A stretch of DNA of 64,000 nucleotides, taken from Burkholderiaceae bacterium (lineage in GTDB: Bacteria; Pseudomonadota; Gammaproteobacteria; Burkholderiales; Burkholderiaceae). The translations under genes and the position numbers were made by a program. The notes beneath the pieces are model-generated. The model was not told the DNA's origin. It did not search any database and saw only the letters and a list, made by a program, of their open reading frames with translations. This document shows, one piece after another, positions 56,883 to 64,000 of the stretch; within the stretch, counting starts at the first letter, position 1; every line of letters starts with the position of its first letter. Location: assembly GCA_947452535.1 (NCBI GenBank), contig CANGCM010000004.1, positions 1 through 64,000 of the forward strand, in the 5' to 3' direction.

Positions 56883-57779
56883 TTGTTTGCGACCTTTGCT
56901 GAGGCTGCCCATGAGCAGTCCCTTTCTGGATTATCGGCGGCCGATCCATTGCTATCCCCGATTGAGGAAGCTCGTGCCAAGCAAGATCTTTATTTTCAAA
57001 CTTTGAATCAGAACTTGCCTGAAGTGAGCTCTGTAAAGGATCTCGAGATTAGTGGACCAGTTGGTAATATCCCTATTCGATTAGTCTATCCAATGGCATC
57101 TGGTCCGCTCCCCTGTATTATTTTTATTAGAGGCTCAGGATTTTGGGCTGGCTCACTTGATTCTCATGCGAGAACGATGCGCAGCCTATCCTTGCTTAGT
57201 AATTGTGTGGTGTGCGCTATTGACTATCGCCGTACACCTGAATTTCAATACCCAACCCAAAGAGATGAGGTCTTGCAACTTATTTCTTGGCTAAAGCAAA
57301 ATGGTAACCAGTTTGGTATTAGCCAAAAGTTCGCATTGTTTGGAGAATCTGCAGGGGCAACGATCGCGCTCTCTTGCGCACTTTCTTTGAGGGATAGAGG
57401 TGATCAAGACATCTCTGGGTTAACGCTGTTCTATAACAATGCTGGCGGCCCAAATCCAACTGCTAGAGCCTACTCGCAATGGGTTTGGAAGCAATATCTT
57501 GGTCACGATGGATTATCAACAAATTCAAATGCAGTGCCGCTCTTGGATGATCTGCATGGTCTTCCGCCTGTCTGGCTTGGAGTTGGCGAGGATGACCCAT
57601 TAATGAAAGATACCCTTGAAGTGAATAGCAAAATTATTGCTTCCGGCGGAAAGTCGACTCTCGTAAGTTACCCAAAACTCCCGCATGCTTTTGTGATGTA
57701 TAGCGGCACCTTAAAGCCTGCTTATGAGGCGCTTGAAGCGGCCGCACTTGCATCTAAAAATTTTCTGAAGCACTCATAG
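56883..57779 (+). CDS. Alpha/beta hydrolase, lipase/HSL-like
   Basis: IFIRGSGFWAGSLDSHARTMRSL, FALFGESAGATIALSCAL, LGVGEDDPLMKD, LPHAFVMY. TTG start after AGGAG. Confidence 0.86.
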   Translation: MFATFAEAAHEQSLSGLSAADPLLSPIEEARAKQDLYFQTLNQNLPEVSSVKDLEISGPVGNIPIRLVYPMASGPLPCIIFIRGSGFWAGSLDSHARTMRSLSLLSNCVVCAIDYRRTPEFQYPTQRDEVLQLISWLKQNGNQFGISQKFALFGESAGATIALSCALSLRDRGDQDISGLTLFYNNAGGPNPTARAYSQWVWKQYLGHDGLSTNSNAVPLLDDLHGLPPVWLGVGEDDPLMKDTLEVNSKIIASGGKSTLVSYPKLPHAFVMYSGTLKPAYEALEAAALASKNFLKHS

Positions 57780-57821
57780 ATAAAATTCACGCAAGATCAA
57801 TACTTTATTAAGGGAATCCTA

Positions 57822-58409
57822 ATGGAACGTTGGACACCAACTCAAGAAGAGATGAAATCTCGGATTGCGCGCTTTAAAGAAGTAGCTTCGGTAAAAAAAT
57901 TACATCTAGAGGAAAAAGGAATTCCTCCTGATGTCCTAGAGATGATTATGGCTAAGACTACGCGCAACATTATGTCGCCAGGACCTCTGCCGGGTCAGTT
58001 ATCGCCAAAGCCAGCTGTTGAAGGCGGTGATTCTGGGGTCTTCCGTCTTGGTATTGCAACTTGCCCCCCTAATCAAGGTCCAGGACTGCATGTCCATTAC
58101 TACACCCATGAAACTTTTATGGCGCTAACAGGGAAATGGGAAGTGCAGTGGGGTGATCATGGTGAAGAATCCGTAATACTGGATCACCTTGATTTAATTG
58201 CAGTGCCCCCCCGTGTAACCAGACGATTTATTAATCGCTCAAATGAAGATGCGCATCTGATGGTCATTATTCAAGGTCAGCGAGAAGAGTTTGATGATGT
58301 AGATCGAGTCCCTGAGACAGCTGAAGCTATTGCAAAAAAATATGGCCAGGGTATGGTCGATAAATTAGAGAATCTGGGTTGGAAATTTACGATTGGAAGG
58401 GAGCTCTGA
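57822..58409 (+). CDS. Cupin-domain protein
   Basis: PGLHVHYYTHETFMALTGKWEVQWGDHGEESVILDHLDLIAVPPRVTRRFIN. Confidence 0.87.
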   Translation: MERWTPTQEEMKSRIARFKEVASVKKLHLEEKGIPPDVLEMIMAKTTRNIMSPGPLPGQLSPKPAVEGGDSGVFRLGIATCPPNQGPGLHVHYYTHETFMALTGKWEVQWGDHGEESVILDHLDLIAVPPRVTRRFINRSNEDAHLMVIIQGQREEFDDVDRVPETAEAIAKKYGQGMVDKLENLGWKFTIGREL

Positions 58410-58410
58410 A

Positions 58411-59430
58411 ATGAGCCTAAATGATCGCGCAGATACAAAACGTAGATTAGTTATCAAAGGTGTAGGAGCAGCCTTAACAGGAATGGCGACTGGATACCCA
58501 GTTGTTTCAGGCGCTCAGTCATCCTACCCAAACAAACCCATTCGTATTGTTATCCCATTTGCTGCAGGTGGAACTTTGGATGTTGCTGTCCGCCCCCTCA
58601 GTCAACAAATGTCAAGCATTCTTGGTCAGAACGTCTATCTGGATAATCGCGCAGGCGCAAATGGAGTGATTGCCGCAGAATATGTGGCTAATGCACCTGC
58701 GGATGGTTATACCCTGATAGCGACGTCAGCCTCTTTTGTATTAAATCCAAGTATTTATAAAAACCTCAAATATGATGTGCTGCAAGATTTCACGCCAATC
58801 TCCGCACTAATGCAAGGGGTCGGCTTTGTTGTGATTGTTAATAGCGCAGTGCCCGCTAATTCGCTGCAAGAGCTGATCGCTCTAGGTAAAAAAAGTGGTA
58901 ACAATATGACCTATAGTTCGCCCGGCATTGGAAATACTATCCATATTGCAAGTGAACTATTTAATCAAAAGGCCGGCACCGATTTTTTACATGTTCCTTA
59001 TAAGGGTAGCGCTCCATCCCTAAACGCCATTCTCTCTGGGGAAGCTCAAATAGGCATCATGCCTCCAGGCATTGTGATGCAATTTATTCGTACTGGACAG
59101 TTAAAGGCTTTGGCATTTACAGGCAAAAAACGCTTGTCTGATTTGCCGGATGTACCAATTATGGCGGAGGCTGGATTAAATGATTTTGTCTTTGAGGGTA
59201 CGTGGATGGGCATGCTTGGGCCTAAGGGTCTTTCGCCAGCCATCGTCAATCGTTTGCACCAGGCTGTTACTAAATCGATCCAGCAACCCGCATTAAAACA
59301 ATCCTGGGCTAGTGGGGTGTCTGGATATGTGGCTGATGGCAGCACTCCGGTTGAGTTTGCAAAACAGCTCAAGGATGATGTGCGTCGTTACAGCGACATC
59401 ATGAAAAAAATCAATATTCAACCTAGCTAA
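58411..59430 (+). CDS. Bug/TctC-family substrate-binding protein (14), Tat-like signal
   Basis: KRRLVIKGVGAAL; YPNKPIRIVIPFAAGGTLDVAVRPLSQQM, HVPYKGSAPSLNAILSGEAQI. ATG 58411 preferred. Confidence 0.93.
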   Translation: MSLNDRADTKRRLVIKGVGAALTGMATGYPVVSGAQSSYPNKPIRIVIPFAAGGTLDVAVRPLSQQMSSILGQNVYLDNRAGANGVIAAEYVANAPADGYTLIATSASFVLNPSIYKNLKYDVLQDFTPISALMQGVGFVVIVNSAVPANSLQELIALGKKSGNNMTYSSPGIGNTIHIASELFNQKAGTDFLHVPYKGSAPSLNAILSGEAQIGIMPPGIVMQFIRTGQLKALAFTGKKRLSDLPDVPIMAEAGLNDFVFEGTWMGMLGPKGLSPAIVNRLHQAVTKSIQQPALKQSWASGVSGYVADGSTPVEFAKQLKDDVRRYSDIMKKINIQPS

Positions 59431-59453
59431 TCACTAATCCTCAAGGAAGAGAA

Positions 59454-61130
59454 ATGTCGAACAAGATGACTGGAGCAAAGTACTTTGCAAAACTATTGGA
59501 AGCCTATGGTGTTACCCATATTTTCTTTATGGACGCAATTTTGCGTCGCGCTTTGGCAGAAGTAGAAGATACAAAAATCGTGCGCGTACTTGGTCACTCA
59601 GAAAAAGGGGTTGGCTATATGGCTGATGGTTATGCGCGGATTTCTGGTCGTCCAGGAATTTGCATGGCGCAGTCTGTTGGTGCAGCCAATTTAGCTGCTT
59701 CCATGCAGGATCCCTATCTTGGTCATTCGCCTGTGATTGCCTTGACGGGTAGGCATATTGCAGCAATGCAATATCGCAATTCTTATCAAGAAGTGGAGCA
59801 TGGCCCGCTATTTACGCCAGTGACTAAATTTCACGCACAAATGGAGGTTGTCGAGCAAATGCCCCATTTGATTCGCCAGGCATTCCGTGAAGCGACAACT
59901 GCCACTCCAAGGCCGGTTCATCTTGATGTTGCTGGATTTACTGGTGACGCATTAACGCCTCTAGAGCTTGATGCGGATCTTTCGGTTGATGATTGCCATA
60001 CCAAGTTTCCAGCCTTCAGGCCTGCGCCTGATGTTGGCTCAATTGATCGCGCGGTAAAAGCAATTCAAGTTAGCAAAAAACCGATCATCATTGCTGATCG
60101 TGGCGTCATTATTTCTGGTGCAAGGGATGCTCTAAAGGCGCTGGGAGAAAAAATTCAAGCTCCGATTGCCGCAACGCTAGATGCTAAGTCGGCTATCTTG
60201 GAAACGGATCCTCTCTTTAGGGGGATGGTCGGCTTATATGGTCGCAGCTGTACTAATCACATAGTAGATGAAGCAGATCTCATTATTTATGCTGGTAGTA
60301 ATACTAGTGATCACACTACAGCCAATTGGAAGTTACCAAAAATGGGTACTCCAATTATTCAGATTGATTTAGATCCTGTTGAGATTGGTAGAAATTATCC
60401 GGGTACGATTGGCATCCAGAGTGATGTAAAGCAAGGGCTAGAAGTGCTAAGCAGTAAAGCGGTGGCTGCCAAACGTGATGAATGGCTTAAGCATACTCAA
60501 TCTCTGGTGGATGATTGGAAGGCTCAAATGCATAAAGAGCTGACTCGGACTGAGATTCCAATGCAACCACAGAGACTTTGTCATGAACTCACTAAGGTGC
60601 TTCCGAGCGATGCAATTTTGGTTGCCGATACTGGATACTCCGCCCTTTGGACTGGAAATTTAGTAGATATGCTTCATCCAGGTCAAACCTATATGCGCGC
60701 AGCGGGTTCATTGGGGTGGTCTTTTCCTGCCTCCATTGGTGCAAAGGCAGCGGCTCCTAAGAGGACTGTAGTTTGCTTTACAGGCGATGGTGGCTTTTCA
60801 TACCACTTGCCTGAACTTGAAACAGCTAAACGCATGGGCTTAAATGTGATCGTGATTGTGAATAACAATGAATGTCTGTCGCAAGGCGTGAAGAATCTCA
60901 ATATTGCTTACGGTAATAGGCCTGAAGGACGCAAGGCTGAATGCTATGTTTACGAAAAAACAGATTTTGCAAAGATTGCACAGGCATTTAATTGCTTTGG
61001 TACTACCGTTGAAGATCCCAAGGACTTTAAGGCTGCATTTGATGCAGCAGTAGCGAGTAATTTACCTGCCGTGATTGACGTTAAAACAGAGTTTGCTTAT
61101 CAAGCTCAAATGGCCTGGGTACCTGCGTAA
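59454..61130 (+). CDS. ThDP-dependent enzyme, acetolactate synthase-like (paralogue of 7357-9060)
   Basis: GHSEKGVGYMADGYARISGRPGICMAQ, GDGGFSYHLPELETAKRMGLNVIVIVNNN. Confidence 0.92.
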   Translation: MSNKMTGAKYFAKLLEAYGVTHIFFMDAILRRALAEVEDTKIVRVLGHSEKGVGYMADGYARISGRPGICMAQSVGAANLAASMQDPYLGHSPVIALTGRHIAAMQYRNSYQEVEHGPLFTPVTKFHAQMEVVEQMPHLIRQAFREATTATPRPVHLDVAGFTGDALTPLELDADLSVDDCHTKFPAFRPAPDVGSIDRAVKAIQVSKKPIIIADRGVIISGARDALKALGEKIQAPIAATLDAKSAILETDPLFRGMVGLYGRSCTNHIVDEADLIIYAGSNTSDHTTANWKLPKMGTPIIQIDLDPVEIGRNYPGTIGIQSDVKQGLEVLSSKAVAAKRDEWLKHTQSLVDDWKAQMHKELTRTEIPMQPQRLCHELTKVLPSDAILVADTGYSALWTGNLVDMLHPGQTYMRAAGSLGWSFPASIGAKAAAPKRTVVCFTGDGGFSYHLPELETAKRMGLNVIVIVNNNECLSQGVKNLNIAYGNRPEGRKAECYVYEKTDFAKIAQAFNCFGTTVEDPKDFKAAFDAAVASNLPAVIDVKTEFAYQAQMAWVPA

Positions 61131-61696
61131 TGACAATATCACCAAAACGTTTTGCACCCATTCCTCTTGAGGAGATGACTCAAGAGCAGAAGATTGCCGC
61201 AAATGAGTTAATTAATGGCCCGCGCGGAGGAATTCGGGGGCCATTCAATGCGCTCTTACGTAATCCAAAGTTGGCTGATCGTGTTCGTCAACTCGGTGAC
61301 AGTATTCGTTTTGAAAATTCTCTCCCTGCAGCGTTAAGAGAGTTTGCAATTTTGATCACAGCGCGATTCTGGTCAGCAAGATATGAATGGCATGCCCATA
61401 GCAAACTTGCTCTGGAGCTAGGAATCAGTCAAGAAGCTATCGATGCAATTGGCGTGGGCGAGGTACCTAAAAATCTCACCGAAGATCAGGCCCTCATTTA
61501 TCAATTCTGTTCGGAGATTCTGAACGATAAAGATATTAGCGATGCAACTTATGCGGCAAGTGTGGCAAGATTTGGCGAGCTTACCGTGCTCGATATTTTG
61601 GCTACTACCGCCTATTTTGGATTCGTCTCCGTCATACTGAATGCCATTCGCCAGCCTGTACCTGAGGGCGGGATTCAAATGCCGTCGCTGAAATAA
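61130..61696 (+). CDS. Carboxymuconolactone decarboxylase-family protein
   Basis: LREFAILITARFWSARYEWHAHSKLALELGISQEAIDAIG. Confidence 0.9.
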   Translation: MTISPKRFAPIPLEEMTQEQKIAANELINGPRGGIRGPFNALLRNPKLADRVRQLGDSIRFENSLPAALREFAILITARFWSARYEWHAHSKLALELGISQEAIDAIGVGEVPKNLTEDQALIYQFCSEILNDKDISDATYAASVARFGELTVLDILATTAYFGFVSVILNAIRQPVPEGGIQMPSLK

Positions 61697-62490
61697 TGGG
61701 CTTTATAGAACTTGGGCAGGATTCCAAATTATTCTACTCAGTAGATGACAACACCAATCCATGGGAAGAGCCTGAAACCATCATTTTTGTCCATGGCTAT
61801 ACAGAAAGCACTGAGGCGTGGCGTTGCTTCATTCCCCATTTCTCTAGAAACTTTCGTGCGGTTCGATTTGATCAAAGAGGTTTTGGTCGCTCGGGAGCAG
61901 TTGAGCAGTCTTTCCATTATTCAACTGAGCTCTTGGTGAATGATTTATTCCAACTCATTCAAGCAGTATCACCAAACAAACCGGTACATTTAGTAGGAGG
62001 CAAGAGCGGTAATATTTGCGCTATTGCAACTGCTCTAAAGCACCCTCATCGGGTGAAGACCATCTCTATGGTGAGCCCTGCGATCAAGGCTCCAGAATCT
62101 TCAGGATGGCTAGACCATATTGATCAGAATGGAGTAGCTAGCTGGGCCAGATGGACAATGGGGGCAAGGCTGGGTAGCAAGATGCCTAAGGAGGGAGTTG
62201 AGTGGTGGATCAATCTCATGGGGCAAACCGCTAGCAGCACAACTCATGCCTATCTGAGATGGGTGTCAGGTATTAACTTGGAAACAAGCTTGCATGCGTT
62301 ACAGCAACCCATATTGATTGTTGGTAATGAATCACAGCGTCGGGGACGTGCTCAGTTTGAGCAATATGCCAACGCAATACCAAACTCTGAGCTCGTCATG
62401 ATTGATGTCGATGGCTACCATACGGGCGCCGTTGCGCCCGATCAATGCAGTCAAGCCATCCTTCGCTTTCTGGCAAAACATCCTATTTAA
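61696..62490 (+). CDS. Alpha/beta-fold hydrolase, enol-lactonase/haloperoxidase-like
   Basis: IIFVHGYTESTEAWRCFIPHFS, VRFDQRGFGRSG, HLVGGKSGNICAIATAL. Confidence 0.85.
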   Translation: MGFIELGQDSKLFYSVDDNTNPWEEPETIIFVHGYTESTEAWRCFIPHFSRNFRAVRFDQRGFGRSGAVEQSFHYSTELLVNDLFQLIQAVSPNKPVHLVGGKSGNICAIATALKHPHRVKTISMVSPAIKAPESSGWLDHIDQNGVASWARWTMGARLGSKMPKEGVEWWINLMGQTASSTTHAYLRWVSGINLETSLHALQQPILIVGNESQRRGRAQFEQYANAIPNSELVMIDVDGYHTGAVAPDQCSQAILRFLAKHPI

Positions 62491-62501
62491 AAGCGAATGA
62501 A

Positions 62502-63476
62502 ATGAAGTGTATCTATCGAAATATTTTTTGCTATAGCTTGATTATTTTTGGCTTACTATTTGTGCCGCATGCAAATGCAGTATTCCCTGACCATCCAATT
62601 CGCTTGGTTGTTCCCTCGGGTGCTGGTGGCATCACTGACAGCTTGGCGCGCCTATTAGCTACAGAGCTGAGTCAAAATTTAGGTCAGCAAGTTTTTGTGG
62701 AAAATCGACCTGGTGCTAGTGGTATTGCCGGCACCCAATTTGTTGCTAGTTCGCCTCCTGATGGCTACACACTTTTAATGGTGTTCCCTTCTCACGTATC
62801 CAATCCCTCATTATTTAGCAAACTTCCTTACGACACCATTAAGGCTTTTGCGCCCATCTCCATGGTGAGTAATGTCTCGATGGTTTTTGTGGTGCCAAAA
62901 GATTCCCCGGCTAATAACATCAAAGAATTCATACTCTATGCAAAATCCAATCCTGGGAAATTAAATTTTGCAACAGTGGGCAGCGGTAGTTTGGGGCATC
63001 TTGGGGCTGAACTATTTAATTCAATGGCAGGTACCTCTATTGCCCATATTCCTTATAAAGGGAGTCCTCAGGCAATGACAGCATTAATCAGTGGTGAGGC
63101 CAATATGTATTTGGTTGCATCCGCTAGTAGCGCGCTACCACTCATTAATGCCAAGCAAATTAAAGCCCTGGGTGTTAGTACAAAAGAGAAGTTACCCATT
63201 TTGCCAAATACCCAACCCATCTCTGAAACTGTTAAGGGTTATGACGTACAAGGTTGGAATGGAATTATGGCGCCAGCTGGAACATCGCCAGAGATCATTG
63301 AAAAGTTAAATAAGGCAATTATTAAATCCGTTGCCTCTGAAGAGTTCGCAAAAAAATTACGTCAAGAGGGTGCAACTGGGTTTACTAGCACACCGGCAGA
63401 ATTTCAAAATCTGATTATGAGAGATATTGCGAAATGGGCGAAGGTCATTAAGAATGCAAATATACAATTAGATTAA
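62502..63476 (+). CDS. Bug/TctC-family substrate-binding protein (15)
   Basis: FPDHPIRLVVPSGAGGITDSLARLLATEL, HIPYKGSPQAMTALISGEANMYL. Start re-assigned to ATG 62502. Confidence 0.94.
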   Translation: MKCIYRNIFCYSLIIFGLLFVPHANAVFPDHPIRLVVPSGAGGITDSLARLLATELSQNLGQQVFVENRPGASGIAGTQFVASSPPDGYTLLMVFPSHVSNPSLFSKLPYDTIKAFAPISMVSNVSMVFVVPKDSPANNIKEFILYAKSNPGKLNFATVGSGSLGHLGAELFNSMAGTSIAHIPYKGSPQAMTALISGEANMYLVASASSALPLINAKQIKALGVSTKEKLPILPNTQPISETVKGYDVQGWNGIMAPAGTSPEIIEKLNKAIIKSVASEEFAKKLRQEGATGFTSTPAEFQNLIMRDIAKWAKVIKNANIQLD

Positions 63477-63540
63477 TGTGCCCTAAATAAGCTTGTAATT
63501 TATAGTTAGGCATAAAAAAATATTTATAGATGGAGGAAAT

Positions 63541-64000
63541 ATGTGGCAATTAAGAATGCAAGGTGTGCTGGCCTGCCTTATGTTACTGATGATTCAGGGC
63601 GTTCATTCAGCAGAGTCTTCCGATAAGAATGTAAGATTAATTGTGCCGCTGGCTCCTGGTGGAATAGCAGACATTACTGCGAGACCATTAGCAGTTCCCT
63701 TATCTAGGGAGCTGGGTCAGTCAGTGATTGTTGAAAATAAAATTGGCGCTGGTGGAGCTATAGGGATGGCTTATGCGGCAAATCAAAAGCCTGACGGAAA
63801 TACTCTATTGATGGCCTTGTCTAGCATCTTGATTATTCCAGAGGCAGATAAAGTATCGGGTAGACCGCAGTCTTATACGATGGCCAATTTCACTCCGATT
63901 GCTTTGGTTAGTGCTGATCCTACTGTTCTAGTGGTTCGAGCTGATAGCCCGTGGAAAACCGTAAATGATTTAATCAGAGATGCTAGGGAAAACCCCAAAA
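63541..64000 (+). CDS. Bug/TctC-family substrate-binding protein (16), 3' end beyond window
   Basis: Open to window end, not in the ORF track: MWQLRMQGVLACLMLLMIQGVHSAESSDKNVRLIVPLAPGGIADITARPLAVPLSRELGQSVIVENKIGAGGAIGMAYAANQKPDGNTLLM. GGAGG upstream. Confidence 0.93.
   Translation, partial: MWQLRMQGVLACLMLLMIQGVHSAESSDKNVRLIVPLAPGGIADITARPLAVPLSRELGQSVIVENKIGAGGAIGMAYAANQKPDGNTLLMALSSILIIPEADKVSGRPQSYTMANFTPIALVSADPTVLVVRADSPWKTVNDLIRDARENPK

Noticed and set aside
1-64000. CRISPR arrays, IS elements, integrases, prophage genes
   Set aside because: No regularly spaced repeats and no transposase or integrase motifs seen in the supplied ORFs.

Overview
The window is about 64 kb of low-to-moderate GC bacterial DNA. 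Protein style and family content suggest a beta-proteobacterium (Burkholderiales, Polynucleobacter-like); this is inferred, not searched. It is dominated by 16 Bug/TctC-family tripartite tricarboxylate transporter solute-binding proteins, the last truncated by the window end and absent from the ORF track. No TctA or TctB membrane partner is visible. The receptors are interleaved with small catabolic modules: four 2,6-DHPON-hydrolase-like alpha/beta hydrolases, two ThDP enzymes, three MmgE/PrpD proteins, SMP-30 lactonases, cupins, a TauD dioxygenase, an enolase-superfamily enzyme, HIBADH-like dehydrogenases, an amidohydrolase, a metallo-beta-lactamase-fold hydrolase and a CocE hydrolase. Non-protein highlights are a well-formed tandem glycine riboswitch (about 14321-14512) upstream of only a 62-aa ORF followed by an intrinsic terminator, a degenerate tRNA-Ile(CAU)-like 3' half at about 270-317 that may mark an old island junction, and several strong dyads in promoter regions. 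The most likely undescribed systems are (i) the riboswitch/62-aa ORF locus, (ii) the translationally coupled operon encoding a LVIVD beta-propeller, a Cys-less cupredoxin-like protein and a polytopic membrane protein (3914-7194), and (iii) the orphan receptor array itself. No transposase, integrase, CRISPR array or rRNA was recognised.
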